From assembly GCA_903892355.1 (NCBI GenBank), contig CAITIE010000064.1, positions 124,001 through 188,000 on the forward strand: a stretch of DNA of 64,000 bases, read 5' to 3'. Origin of the DNA: an uncultured Pirellula sp. Lineage in GTDB: Bacteria; Planctomycetota; Planctomycetia; Pirellulales; Pirellulaceae. The translations under genes were made by a program, and so were the position numbers. The notes under the pieces were generated by a model that ran no database searches, had not been told where the DNA came from, and saw nothing but the letters and a program-made list of their open reading frames with translations. Shown piece after piece: positions 9,307 to 17,609 of the stretch; position 1 is the stretch's first letter, and every line of letters starts with the position of its first letter.

Positions 9307-9744
9307 ATGGCTCACAACGCAACACATTCGGATCACGGAACAGACCACGGAATCGGGCATGGGCACGGCGATGCACATGGTCATGGACATCACGCTGGTT
9401 TTTCCCACCCGATGCCGATTTGGATGCTATTGGCTGTGTTCTTTGCTCTGCTGGTTTTGACCGGGTTGACGGTTTATCAGTCCCAGTTCGACCTCGGGAA
9501 CGCAGAAATTTGGTTGTCGCTGACGATCGCAACGGTCAAGGCTGCTCTGGTAATCCTGTTCTTCATGCACTTGCTGTGGGATAAGCCCCTCAATGCCATC
9601 GTCATTCTGGGTAGTTTGATTTTCGTCGCATTGTTTCTTGGGTTCACTCTCATGGATGCGGAAGGGTATCGTGAGAATTTGATTTACAAGTCGACGGTCA
9701 AGGCATCGCAACCGGGTGCCAAGGGCGACGAGATTGACAACTAA
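9307..9744 (+). CDS. ctaF: Cytochrome c oxidase subunit IV (prokaryotic type)
   Basis: A 145-residue protein with a strongly His-rich N-terminus (about residues 4-32, many HGHGH-like runs), followed by three membrane helices (about 38-58, 68-90 and 98-117). The helices match the prokaryotic COX4 family, including the central stretch ATVKAALVILFFMHL. This subunit stabilises the oxidase core. ATG at 9307 is used; a TTG six bases earlier is in frame. It is the last gene of the respiratory operon and is followed by a strong terminator. Confidence 0.92.
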   Translation: MAHNATHSDHGTDHGIGHGHGDAHGHGHHAGFSHPMPIWMLLAVFFALLVLTGLTVYQSQFDLGNAEIWLSLTIATVKAALVILFFMHLLWDKPLNAIVILGSLIFVALFLGFTLMDAEGYRENLIYKSTVKASQPGAKGDEIDN

Positions 9745-9776
9745 GTAGTGTTGTTCGGCCGCTTTTGCGAATACCT

Positions 9777-9810
9777 AAAACGGCTTAGCTGAATTGCTAA
9801 GCCGTTTTTT
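9777..9810 (+). terminator. Intrinsic terminator of the ACIII-caa3 operon
   Basis: A perfect 13-bp stem (9777-9789 with 9796-9808) encloses a 6-base loop and runs into a T-tract on the + strand, 33 bp after the ctaF stop. It has the canonical form of a rho-independent terminator. Its A/T-rich ends could also act on the opposite strand, where guaD ends 107 bp away. Confidence 0.93.
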
Positions 9811-9916
9811 ATTTACCAAATGCGATATGCATACGGATTCGTGATTCGATCGATGCGTGCCGGCTGGATGATTCCAAGCTTAGCTTGGAGATCTTTCGCT
9901 TCGAGGGAAGGATCTA

Positions 9917-10384
9917 TCAATAGGGTGTTTTATCCACCTTTGCGGACCAGCTTTTCAGGACATCCACTGCTTCCTCTCGTAGAGCTTGTTGCAATGGGAT
10001 TGAGCGTAGGTTTGCGGGCTTCCGGAGTTCGTCGTAAAAACTCCTATCGTCGAATCCAGCTATCGCGGCATCATCGCAGGTTGCGGCGTAATAGACGCGA
10101 TCCAACCTAGACCAGTAAACAGCTGCCAAACAAAGTGGGCATGGCTCGCAACTGCTGTAGAGTTCACATCCCTCTAAGGAAAACGTGTTCAGACGGCGGC
10201 AAGCATCGCGGATGGCTTCTACTTCGGCGTGTGCCGTTGGGTCATTGGTGGAGGTAACACGATTCCAGCCAGTGCCAATGATTTGGCTGTCTCGTACCAC
10301 GACAGCCCCGAAGGGCCCCCCTTGATTGGCTTCCATTTTCTCGCGAGAAAGTCGAATCGCTTGGCGGAGAAACTCTTGATTCAC
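9917..10384 (-). CDS. guaD: Guanine deaminase (CDA-fold), GuaD-like
   Basis: A 155-residue zinc deaminase of the cytidine/deoxycytidylate deaminase superfamily. The zinc motif HAEVEAIRDAC and the downstream SCEPCPLCLAAVYW are intact. The overall sequence, including NDPTAHAEVEAIR and the AGFDDRSFYDEL segment, closely parallels Bacillus guanine deaminase, which converts guanine to xanthine in purine salvage. The start codon is GTG at 10384; no in-frame ATG fits and no good Shine-Dalgarno is visible. A related nucleoside or tRNA deaminase (TadA-like) is less likely because of the C-terminal segment. It lies 68 bp downstream of tRNA-Arg on the same strand. Confidence 0.88.
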   Translation of the reverse strand: MNQEFLRQAIRLSREKMEANQGGPFGAVVVRDSQIIGTGWNRVTSTNDPTAHAEVEAIRDACRRLNTFSLEGCELYSSCEPCPLCLAAVYWSRLDRVYYAATCDDAAIAGFDDRSFYDELRKPANLRSIPLQQALREEAVDVLKSWSAKVDKTPY

Positions 10385-10452
10385 AATGGTTTTATGTTGC
10401 AGAAGGGGTGCAACGGCTCAGCAGAACATCAACAAGATAGTTGGTGGACCAA

Positions 10453-10526
10453 CACCCCAGGCAGGATTCGAACCTGCGACCTCAGCTTTAGGAAAGCCGC
10501 GCTCTATCCAACTGAGCTACTGGGGC
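10453..10526 (-). tRNA. tRNA-Arg (anticodon CCT)
   Basis: On the minus strand a full cloverleaf can be drawn: a 7-bp acceptor stem (GCCCCAG with CTGGGGT, a G-U at position 1-72), a D-arm with AGCTCAGTTGGATAGAGC, an anticodon arm with loop TTCCTAA, and a T-arm with GGTTCGAATCC. The anticodon CCT reads AGG (Arg). CCA is not encoded. I see no flanking direct repeat that would suggest an integrated element here. Confidence 0.95.
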
Positions 10527-10811
10527 AGTGGTGTTTTCGTTGTGAAAACCCTCCCGCAGTTTACATCATGCACACGTTTTGTCCACGTGCCAAATTCAAG
10601 TGGAGGGCTGCCGGGATTGGCTCCTAGTGGGGGAGCCCCGTCGCTTTCGCAGTCTGTTGCCCAAGTCTGGAATCATGGCATCGAGGGAACGCCCTCTGCC
10701 GGCGCTAGGAGACACGGGACTCGGATCGAAAGTGGGAGGGGGGGTATGGTTTTTCCTATCCGCCTCGAAATGCTGGTTCATTGTTTTTTCTCGTTGGCGT
10801 AGAGGAGGCAT

Positions 10812-11102
10812 CTACGTTTCGATGAACTCATGTTTCAGGAAAGGTATCCCAAAATGCATCTCCTCTTCTTGCTTAAACTCATCTTGGTCTGTGTGTTGAT
10901 TTACAAGTTTTTCGTTCACGATTTCATCTGCGATCGAAAGGACGAATAAGCGGTTTTGATGCCGATATATTACCTGCGGCGAAATCGGAATATCGCAATC
11001 GTCTTGGGAGGTTACCGGTCGAGAATACTTGGTCGCCTTGCTGGATATCAAGAGACTGAAATCGCCGATTGGGTTCGTCTTTGGGCTGAGGATCTTGCCC
11101 AT
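10812..11102 (-). CDS. Possible small hypothetical protein in the tRNA-Arg/thiE interval
   Basis: The 600-bp interval between tRNA-Arg and thiE (10527-11130) has no recognisable gene. The best candidate is this 96-residue minus-strand frame. Its codon choice looks ordinary, but it has no Shine-Dalgarno, no membrane segment and no motif I recognise. A different minus-strand frame (10924-11124) and a short + frame from 10855 with a hydrophobic start overlap it, and nothing decides between them. It may be non-coding. I see no TPP riboswitch-like element before thiE. Confidence 0.2.
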   Translation of the reverse strand: MGKILSPKTNPIGDFSLLISSKATKYSRPVTSQDDCDIPISPQVIYRHQNRLFVLSIADEIVNEKLVNQHTDQDEFKQEEEMHFGIPFLKHEFIET

Positions 11103-11130
11103 GAGGGGGCTTCGTCGTTAGCATACAACC

Positions 11131-12195
11131 ATGAGTGAAACCTCCCAGCGATCCGTCGCACTGCGAATCCTTGACGCAAATCGGAACCGAGTTCTCGAAG
11201 GCTTAAGAACCCTAGAGGATCTTGCTCGCTTTCACAGCTTTCCGGAACTTCAGGCTGCCTACAAAGGGTACCGGCATACCTTGTTGGAAGCCTCGAGCGG
11301 GTGGGATTCCAACGGTATGCTGGCGGCTAGGAATGCGGACGAAGATGTTGGGCGGACTCAAAAGACAGCTGCTGAACGGGATCGCTCGGACGGTTTGGAC
11401 GCGATTGCTGCAAGTGCGTCGGGACGCGTGGAGCAAGGTCTGAGGGTGCTCGAGGAAACGGCGAAATTCGCATACCCAGATTCCGCGGCGGCCTTCGAGG
11501 GTATCCGTTATCGGGTCTACGACACCAATGCAAAACTTCGCTTGGCGCTTGCTCGTGATGCATCGTTTTTCGGTCAAGCCAAATTGTACGTCTTGGTCGA
11601 CTGCCGACTCCCTCTCCGTCAATTTTTGGATCGGTTGCGAGAAATCTCTGCTGCAGGTGTTGGCTTAATCCAAATCCGAGACAAACAATCATCGGCTGAA
11701 ACGCTGATTGCATACTCCCGCAGTGCGATGGATGCTTTAGATGACCGTCGGACCCGAGTGATCATTAATGATCGTGTGGATATCGCGAATGTCACCGATG
11801 CGTGGGGAGTGCATGTCGGGCAAGAGGATATTCCACCGAGTGACGCAGCAGCTCTGCTGGGCTCCCACAAAATCATCGGTTGGTCCACCCATGATGTCGG
11901 CCAAGTCCGCAGGGCTATCGAGCAATGCGTGGACTACATTGGTTGTGGACCAACCTTCCCCTCCAATACCAAGTCCTTCCAGGAGTTTTCGGGGACGCGA
12001 TTTCTTCGCGAAGCGCACGCCGTTCTATCGGCAAATAGCGCGGCGGTCCCAGCATATGCGATAGGTGGGATCCATGTGGGCAATTTGCAGGAAGTGCTCG
12101 ATACGGGGTTCTCCCGCGTAGCGGTCAGTTCCGCGGTCTGGGGGGCAGAGAATCCAGGGGTCGCAACCGAGCGAATCCGACGCATTTTGGACTAG
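11131..12195 (+). CDS. thiE: ThiD2-ThiE fusion: thiamine-phosphate synthase
   Basis: A 354-residue two-domain protein. Residues 1 to about 140 form a helical domain resembling the ThiD2 family (RILDANRNRVLEGLRTLEDLARF), which is found fused to thiamine-phosphate synthase in several phyla. Residues about 146-354 form the ThiE TIM barrel with QIRDKQ, INDRVDIA, GVHVGQED, GCGPTFPSNTKS and AIGGI. The enzyme joins HMP-pyrophosphate and thiazole phosphate to give thiamine phosphate; the N-terminal domain may supply HMP phosphate kinase activity. ATG at 11131 begins the conserved region. The gene appears monocistronic. Confidence 0.92.
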   Translation: MSETSQRSVALRILDANRNRVLEGLRTLEDLARFHSFPELQAAYKGYRHTLLEASSGWDSNGMLAARNADEDVGRTQKTAAERDRSDGLDAIAASASGRVEQGLRVLEETAKFAYPDSAAAFEGIRYRVYDTNAKLRLALARDASFFGQAKLYVLVDCRLPLRQFLDRLREISAAGVGLIQIRDKQSSAETLIAYSRSAMDALDDRRTRVIINDRVDIANVTDAWGVHVGQEDIPPSDAAALLGSHKIIGWSTHDVGQVRRAIEQCVDYIGCGPTFPSNTKSFQEFSGTRFLREAHAVLSANSAAVPAYAIGGIHVGNLQEVLDTGFSRVAVSSAVWGAENPGVATERIRRILD

Positions 12196-12375
12196 TGCTA
12201 CGCTGGAAATAAATTGCTGACGGGAATTGATGCGAGCGGGTAGTCGATGTGGGCGTCGACTCTGAAAATCGTTACACTACAGGAGCAAATACGTGGACCT
12301 CGAATGACTCGAGGTTCTGTAGAAAGAACTTTCACCCGATTCAACTTCATTAGAAATCAGAGAGCCGTAGCCACC

Positions 12376-13317
12376 ATGCCAGTAGGAAAAACCCTTGATA
12401 ACATTGTTGAGAGTGTAGGCAACACCCCGATGATCCGTATCAATCGACTCCTGCCTCCGGACGCTGCGACGGTTTTTGCGAAGTGCGAGTTTTTCAATCC
12501 GCTGAAGAGTGTCAAGGATCGGATCGGATTGGCGATGGTGGAGGATGCGGAAAAGAGTGGCCGCCTCAAACCTGACACGCACATTATCGAGCCCACCAGC
12601 GGCAACACAGGAATTGCCTTGGCGTTTGTTTGCGCAGCCAAAGGTTATCGTTTGACGTTGACGATGCCGGAGTCGATGTCGATCGAGCGGCGCGCATTGC
12701 TGAAAGCTTTGGGGGCAAATCTGGTTCTCACTCCAGCCGCTGAAGGGATGCGTGGAGCGATTGCCAAGGCCAACGAGTTGGTCGCTGCCGATAGCCATGG
12801 CTGGATGCCTCAGCAGTTTGAGAACCCAGCAAACCCTGCAGTTCACGAACGCACCACGGGCCCAGAGATCTGGGCCGATACCGCAGGTAACATCGACGCG
12901 ATTGTCGCAGGAGTTGGAACGGGAGGGACGATCACAGGTGTCGCTCGCTACATCAAGAAACTCAATCCCAATTTTAAGGCGATCGCGGTTGAGCCCAAGC
13001 AGTCGCCGGTGATCAGTGGAGGCCAGCCGGGCAAGCATCGTATTCAAGGGATCGGGGCAGGTTTCGTGCCGAAGAATTTGGACACCTCGCTCATCGACGA
13101 AGTGATTCAAGTCGACGATGAATTGGCATTCGAATGGGGACGCAAACTGCATCGGCAAGAAGGGATCATGGCAGGTATCAGCAGCGGTGCGAACATGTGG
13201 GCTGCAGCCCAACTCGCAATGCGCCCCGAGTGGAAGGGGAAACGGATCGTGACCATCATGTGCAGTCTCGGTGAACGTTACCTATCGACACCGTTGTTCG
13301 CAGAAGCAAGTTCGTAG
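12376..13317 (+). CDS. cysK: Cysteine synthase A (O-acetylserine sulfhydrylase)
   Basis: A PLP-dependent enzyme of 313 residues making cysteine from O-acetylserine and sulfide. The Schiff-base lysine is K47 in [11 protein letters not shown]. The substrate loop [11 protein letters not shown] and the phosphate-binding glycine loop [10 protein letters not shown] are present, and the C-terminal MAGISSGAN is typical. ATG at 12376 ([10 protein letters not shown]) begins the conserved N-terminus; the frame is open upstream to 12247, but that extension is Arg-rich and not family-like. Its neighbours are unrelated. Confidence 0.95.
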   Translation: MPVGKTLDNIVESVGNTPMIRINRLLPPDAATVFAKCEFFNPLKSVKDRIGLAMVEDAEKSGRLKPDTHIIEPTSGNTGIALAFVCAAKGYRLTLTMPESMSIERRALLKALGANLVLTPAAEGMRGAIAKANELVAADSHGWMPQQFENPANPAVHERTTGPEIWADTAGNIDAIVAGVGTGGTITGVARYIKKLNPNFKAIAVEPKQSPVISGGQPGKHRIQGIGAGFVPKNLDTSLIDEVIQVDDELAFEWGRKLHRQEGIMAGISSGANMWAAAQLAMRPEWKGKRIVTIMCSLGERYLSTPLFAEASS

Positions 13318-13347
13318 CCGAGTATCGATTGCGGCATACAATACAGC

Positions 13348-13389
13348 GCACACACGCGTCAGTGCACACACGCGTCAGTGCACACACGC
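13348..13389. repeat. 16-bp tandem repeat, 2.6 copies
   Basis: A 16-bp unit starting GCACACACGCGTCAGT is present twice perfectly (13348-13363, 13364-13379) and then as a 10-bp partial copy. It lies between cysK and the next gene, ending about 24 bp before that start codon. It is not palindromic. It is one of several short tandem duplications in the window. Confidence 0.9.
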
Positions 13390-13412
13390 TGCCGTAGCAA
13401 GAAAGAGATAGC

Positions 13413-14510
13413 ATGACCCCTTCGCAACCATCGATCCAATCCAGACGCCATTTCCTCCGTAGCACCTTGGCTACAGGATTAGCAGCTACTGGATTGGCTT
13501 CCCAAGCGGTCGTGGGTGGGCGTCTGATGGCAAACTCTGCTCTGCTGGCCAATGGTTCTGGCCGAAATCCAAAATGGGAATCGGCCACGCGACGGGGTTT
13601 GGACTACCTCGCTCGGACCCAATCCTCGCGTGGGCAATGGAACACGCCACCATATCCTGTGGCGGTTTCGGCGCTTGCCGGGTTGGCGTTACTGTGCAGC
13701 GGATCGACCGTCACCCAAGGCCCCTATGCCAAGCAATTGAGCCGGACCACCGATTATTTGCTCGGGCAGTCTCGCAAGAATGGTTTGATCGGAGATCCGG
13801 ACAACGATCAACGCTACACCTACGGGCACGGATTCTCCATGCTCTTCCTCTCGCAAGTTCTCGGCGAGGAGGGGTTGCAAGACCGTAGAGATGACCTCGT
13901 CGATGTCTTGAATCGCGCTGTTTCGTTTTGTGGTCGGGCGCAAACACCAGCGGGCGGATGGGGCTATATCAGTGCCAAAGATGGCCAAGACTACGATGAA
14001 GGATCGACGACCATCACCCAGGTGCAAGGGTTGCGAGGGTGTCGCAATGCGGGGATTGCCGTACCCGGTGAGATCATCGAATCCGCAAAGCGTTACATCT
14101 ACAAATGCCAAAATTCCGATGGCGGGATCAGTTACTCAAGCCAACAAATGGGAAGCTCGCGGCCCGCGATCACAGCGGCGAGCTTGGCCGCTCTCTACAA
14201 CGCTGGGGACTACGAGAGCAAAAAGGTTCCGGAAATGTTGAGTTACAGTCGCAAGGAACTGTACGACATTAAGCGGGTCGACGATGCGTTCGGGCATTGG
14301 CACTACACGTACTTGTATTACAGCCAAGTCGTCTATCGCCAAGGGGACGAAGAGTGGCTTCCGTTCCGAGATCGGCTCTACACCCAAATTGAAGGGATGC
14401 AGACAGCCGATGGTTCATGGGATGGACAGATCCACGATATCTACATTTCAGCATGCAATCTAATCATGCTGCAACTCGATTTAGGCTACTTGCCTATCTT
14501 CCAACGCTGA
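13413..14510 (+). CDS. Tat-exported squalene-cyclase-like alpha-toroid protein
   Basis: A 365-residue protein with a twin-arginine signal (SRRHFLRSTLATG, then a hydrophobic stretch to about residue 37). The rest is a chain of helix-loop repeats with QxxW/GGW-type motifs (QTPAGGWGYIS, QNSDGGISY, QTADGSWDG) found in prenyltransferase/squalene-oxidase toroids. The catalytic DxDD of squalene-hopene cyclases is absent, so a cyclase role is unlikely; planctomycetes carry many such toroids of unknown, possibly scaffold or binding, function. An AAGAGA lies before the ATG. Its last 30 bp overlap the convergent miaA. Confidence 0.82.
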   Translation: MTPSQPSIQSRRHFLRSTLATGLAATGLASQAVVGGRLMANSALLANGSGRNPKWESATRRGLDYLARTQSSRGQWNTPPYPVAVSALAGLALLCSGSTVTQGPYAKQLSRTTDYLLGQSRKNGLIGDPDNDQRYTYGHGFSMLFLSQVLGEEGLQDRRDDLVDVLNRAVSFCGRAQTPAGGWGYISAKDGQDYDEGSTTITQVQGLRGCRNAGIAVPGEIIESAKRYIYKCQNSDGGISYSSQQMGSSRPAITAASLAALYNAGDYESKKVPEMLSYSRKELYDIKRVDDAFGHWHYTYLYYSQVVYRQGDEEWLPFRDRLYTQIEGMQTADGSWDGQIHDIYISACNLIMLQLDLGYLPIFQR

Positions 14511-15455
14511 CGCGATCGCGTGCGGTGCAACTTCGAGATCCCGATCGGAACCGATGGGAATCCGAGTCATCCCCGGCATCGAGCGAAACCAGATTTCCTG
14601 GCGGCGTACAAATTGCCGTGTATGGGCTTTGACCTGATCGACCATTTCCTTTTCCGGCAGTTTGCCCTCGAGGAATTCCATCGGTTCCTTATAACCGACT
14701 GCTTGCGATGCGGTCCTGCCGAGTTGCCCGTATTTGCTCCTCAGTTGTCGAACTTCGTCGAGCAATCCTCGCTCGAACATCCGGTCGACCCGTTGCTCTA
14801 CCCGTTGGTGCAGGGAGCTTCGGTCCCAGGCCAGAACGATCGCATGGCTTGTTTTCGGGATTGAGAATCGCTCGAACTGAGTCTGCCAGTGGCTCAGTGG
14901 CGATCCTGTGATTTTTGCGACCTCCAAGGCCCGGATCATCCGGCGTGCGTCCCCCGCAAGGATTTTGTGCGCCGAGAGGGGGTCGACTTGGTAGAGCCGT
15001 TCGCGGAGTGCATCCAGACCGTAAGCGTCGATATCCGCTTGGACCGCGTTTCGAAATTCCCAATCGGCGGGTGGGCCTTGGAACATACCGCAGAGCAAGG
15101 ATTTTAAATACAGTGGGGTACCGCCGACCAGCAGTACCCGGTTGCCGCGAGAGCGGATCTCACCGGCTCGGCGATGGGCGTCGATGACAAACTGTGAGAC
15201 ACTGTAGTCAATGGTTGGGTCCACCAAATCGATCAGGTGGTGCGGGACCCGCTGCTGTGCCTCGACCGATGGTTTCGCCGTCCCGATATCCATCCCGCGG
15301 TAGACCGCCATCGAATCGACCGAAATGATTTCCGCACCCAGACGATCGGCCACTTCGAGGGCGACTTCGCTTTTGCCGGACGCGGTCGGACCGGTCAAAA
15401 AGACCGCATTTTCTAATGGTTTTTGGATCCAAGCTTCGATTTGCTCAGGGGACAT
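14481..15455 (-). CDS. miaA: tRNA dimethylallyltransferase
   Basis: A 324-residue enzyme that transfers dimethylallyl to A37 of tRNAs reading UNN codons. The P-loop GPTASGKSEVAL, the tRNA-binding DSMAVYRGMDIGTAKPS segment, the VGGTPLYLKSLL motif and QAVGYKE are all in place. An AGAGGTGA lies upstream of the ATG. It is convergent with, and overlaps by 30 bp, the preceding + strand gene, and it is divergent from hisE. The middle region is about the usual length. Confidence 0.95.
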   Translation of the reverse strand: MSPEQIEAWIQKPLENAVFLTGPTASGKSEVALEVADRLGAEIISVDSMAVYRGMDIGTAKPSVEAQQRVPHHLIDLVDPTIDYSVSQFVIDAHRRAGEIRSRGNRVLLVGGTPLYLKSLLCGMFQGPPADWEFRNAVQADIDAYGLDALRERLYQVDPLSAHKILAGDARRMIRALEVAKITGSPLSHWQTQFERFSIPKTSHAIVLAWDRSSLHQRVEQRVDRMFERGLLDEVRQLRSKYGQLGRTASQAVGYKEPMEFLEGKLPEKEMVDQVKAHTRQFVRRQEIWFRSMPGMTRIPIGSDRDLEVAPHAIASALEDRQVA

Positions 15456-15619
15456 ACCGGTTCACCTCTAGCCGTGCTTTCCTCGTCGGGTTCCACTTCA
15501 GTTTAGCAACAGGCCAAGTAGTTGGAATCGACAAAACGGATGGGAATGCCTACGATTTTGCAGCAAAACGTGGGTTCGTCCGCATTTGGACACTCACCAG
15601 GACCGAACTTTGGACAACC

Positions 15620-15970
15620 ATGCGCGACGATATCCTAGACCGACTCATGGCTCAGCTGCTTGAACGAGCCACTTTGTTACCCGAAGGATCCTACACGACC
15701 AAACTGCTTCGTGGTGGAATTCCCAAAATGGGGGAGAAGCTTCGCGAGGAAGCTGCCGAGGTGATCGAAGCAGCGGCGGAACCAGGGGATTCGGGGCGTC
15801 AACACACCATTCGAGAGGCCTGCGACGTCGTGTTCCACTTGATGGTCTTGATGGCGAGTCGGGGGATTACTATCGACGATTTACGGACCGAACTGGAACG
15901 TCGCGAGGGTGTATCAGGACTTCAAGAAAAGGCCAATCGAACTTTGGGGAAAACCAATGAGCCTCAGTGA
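15620..15970 (+). CDS. hisE: Phosphoribosyl-ATP pyrophosphohydrolase
   Basis: A 116-residue MazG-like all-alpha enzyme for step 2 of histidine synthesis. Diagnostic features are SYTTKLLRGG, KMGEKLREEAAEVIEAA and the later REACDVVFHLMVLMASRG, which carry the acidic metal ligands. The start is set at ATG 15620; the frame is open upstream to 15416 without family similarity. The stop overlaps the hisG start by 14 bp, so the two are probably translationally coupled. No other his genes lie nearby, so the pathway is split in this genome. Confidence 0.92.
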   Translation: MRDDILDRLMAQLLERATLLPEGSYTTKLLRGGIPKMGEKLREEAAEVIEAAAEPGDSGRQHTIREACDVVFHLMVLMASRGITIDDLRTELERREGVSGLQEKANRTLGKTNEPQ

Positions 15971-16820
15971 TAATTTGTTACGCATCGGTGTTCCCAGCAA
16001 AGGCCGCTTGAGCGAGTTGGCTATGGAGCTGTTGCAGCAAGCGGGATTGTCGTTTCGGCGTCAAGAGCGAGCGTTGTTCGCGCGGGTTAGCGGCATTCCC
16101 GCCGATATCACGTTCTTGCGGACCGATGACATCCCAACATTGTGCGCCGAAGGAGCAATCGACCTCGGCATCACCGGCAGCGATCTGTTGGAAGAGGCCG
16201 AAGTCTCGGTCGATGTGCGCATGAAGTTGGGGGTCGGACGCTGCCGACTGGCGATCTGTGTTCCGACGACCTCTCCGTATCAGAAGCCTGAGGACCTCGC
16301 GGGCAAGCGGGTGGCGACGAGTTTTCCGAACACGACACGAAACTTTTTGAACCAGCACAATGCCCCTGTTCATTTAGTCAATCTGAACGGTTCGGTTGAA
16401 GTCATGATTTCTCTCGGGGTGGCCGATGCCATCGTCGACTTGGTCGAAACCGGCAGTACGCTCGCCGCGAACCAACTGCGAATCCTTGAGAACATCGGGC
16501 ACTATGAGACGGTATTGATCCAGAGTCCCAAGTGCCGGGATGCCACGACAGCGGATCGGATCGTACGGCGACTGGAAGGGGTCGTCATCGCTCGCGATTA
16601 TTCGCTCCTGGAGTACAACATACCTCGCGAGAAACTGGCATCTGCCGAGGCGATCACGCCGGGGTTCACGTCGCCGACGGTTACCAGTTTGGAGGATCCT
16701 GCATGGTGTGCTGTTCGAGCCATGGTGAAGCGGAGCGAAGTGATTCCAATCATGGAAAAGCTAGAACAGCTCGGCGCCCTCGCGATCCTCGAGTTCTCCA
16801 TCAACAACTGCCGTTTATAA
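15957..16820 (+). CDS. hisG: ATP phosphoribosyltransferase, long form
   Basis: A 287-residue HisG catalysing the first step of histidine synthesis. LRIGVPSKGRLSELAME starts the catalytic part, and the PRPP-loop region DAIVDLVETGSTLAAN is clear. The C-terminal about 75 residues (from about 212 to FSINNCRL) match the ACT-like regulatory domain of the long, HisZ-independent form, which is feedback-inhibited by histidine. Start ATG 15957 lies inside the end of hisE. The order hisE-hisG puts the first two reactions in one unit. Confidence 0.95.
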   Translation: MSLSDNLLRIGVPSKGRLSELAMELLQQAGLSFRRQERALFARVSGIPADITFLRTDDIPTLCAEGAIDLGITGSDLLEEAEVSVDVRMKLGVGRCRLAICVPTTSPYQKPEDLAGKRVATSFPNTTRNFLNQHNAPVHLVNLNGSVEVMISLGVADAIVDLVETGSTLAANQLRILENIGHYETVLIQSPKCRDATTADRIVRRLEGVVIARDYSLLEYNIPREKLASAEAITPGFTSPTVTSLEDPAWCAVRAMVKRSEVIPIMEKLEQLGALAILEFSINNCRL

Positions 16821-16863
16821 TTGGCGTATGCCGTTTGTGCCTGGCTTGGTTCCGCTCGGGTGA

Positions 16864-17187
16864 TTAAACCAAACAAGCGATCTGATCGATGGCTCGAACT
16901 AGGTCGTGCCATTGGCTGAACATCGCGAGCGTATCGAATTGCGTCGCGTCCTCTCGATCGAACCCGACTTCGCTTAGAAAGATCGCCGGTCCGAGTGCAA
17001 CGAAGTCATTTTGTGGATTTGGTTCCAGTGTGTCACATTCGCCGACGGAACCGACCAATACTTCTTCATGCTCCTCGGGAAGGATTGGATCCATCGCACG
17101 CTGGATCACCCATAATGCGGCTCGTCGCTGGTCAGCGCTGTGAATTACCGCTCGCAAGGATCCGCTCTGAACGTAAAACTTTGGCAT
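16864..17187 (-). CDS. Conserved hypothetical protein, planctomycete type
   Basis: A 107-residue soluble protein starting MPKFYVQSGSLRAVIHSADQ. I recall similar short proteins annotated as hypothetical in planctomycete genomes, but no function. It is acidic with no signal, membrane helix or metal motif. The start is fixed by a perfect GGAGGAAACC Shine-Dalgarno eight bases before the ATG at 17187; a longer frame to 17364 has no such support. It is convergent with hisG, with a 43-bp gap. Confidence 0.8.
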   Translation of the reverse strand: MPKFYVQSGSLRAVIHSADQRRAALWVIQRAMDPILPEEHEEVLVGSVGECDTLEPNPQNDFVALGPAIFLSEVGFDREDATQFDTLAMFSQWHDLVRAIDQIACLV

Positions 17188-17609
17188 GTTGGTTTCCTCC
17201 GTGAATGATTTGCTTTTCAGTAGATTCGGGGACCGCATCGCGTTGAGGAGTGAGACGCCTTGTTGCCGCGAGGGGAGCAGCTTCAAGGGCGGGGAGATCG
17301 ATCCATCGCCGCGAGCACCATTAATATCGCGATGCTCGGGACACGTTTGGTCACGCAGAACCAATGATTTTCGAGATGCCTGTTTTTTATTGAATTGCCG
17401 GTTCCAAGGCGCGATGCTGCCAAACAGATTTGATTCGCAAAGCGAATCTCATCGGAGACCTAAGCGTGAGCGCCGTGTCGTGGAACGCTGGGGTCTGCTC
17501 GTTCCAACATGTTGATCATGACTAGCATCGGGGGATATCGGGTTAGAGCGTCCAGCCGCCACTTGCTCACACGCGTGGCTCGGATTTTTGATCGCGCGAT
17601 TGGGGCCGA
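17188..17609. other. Gene-free interval
   Basis: This 420-bp stretch separates two minus-strand genes. The overlapping short frames look random and have no ribosome-binding sites. A 7-bp perfect inverted repeat with a 3-base loop (17432-17438 with 17442-17448) is present without a T-run. The promoter of the 107-aa protein should lie here, but I cannot point to -35/-10 boxes. Confidence 0.5.

Noticed and set aside
10453-10526. tRNA-Arg as an integration site for a mobile element
   Set aside because: I found no integrase, no duplicated tRNA 3' end and no mobile genes on either side.
10527-11130. TPP riboswitch before thiE
   Set aside because: I looked for the CTGAGA and the conserved 3' thi-box elements and did not find a convincing arrangement.
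12247-12375. N-terminal extension of cysK
   Set aside because: The extension is Arg-rich and unlike CysK; the conserved N-terminus begins at ATG 12376.
17432-17448. Inverted repeat as a terminator
   Set aside because: A 7-bp stem with no T-run on either strand; too weak to call.
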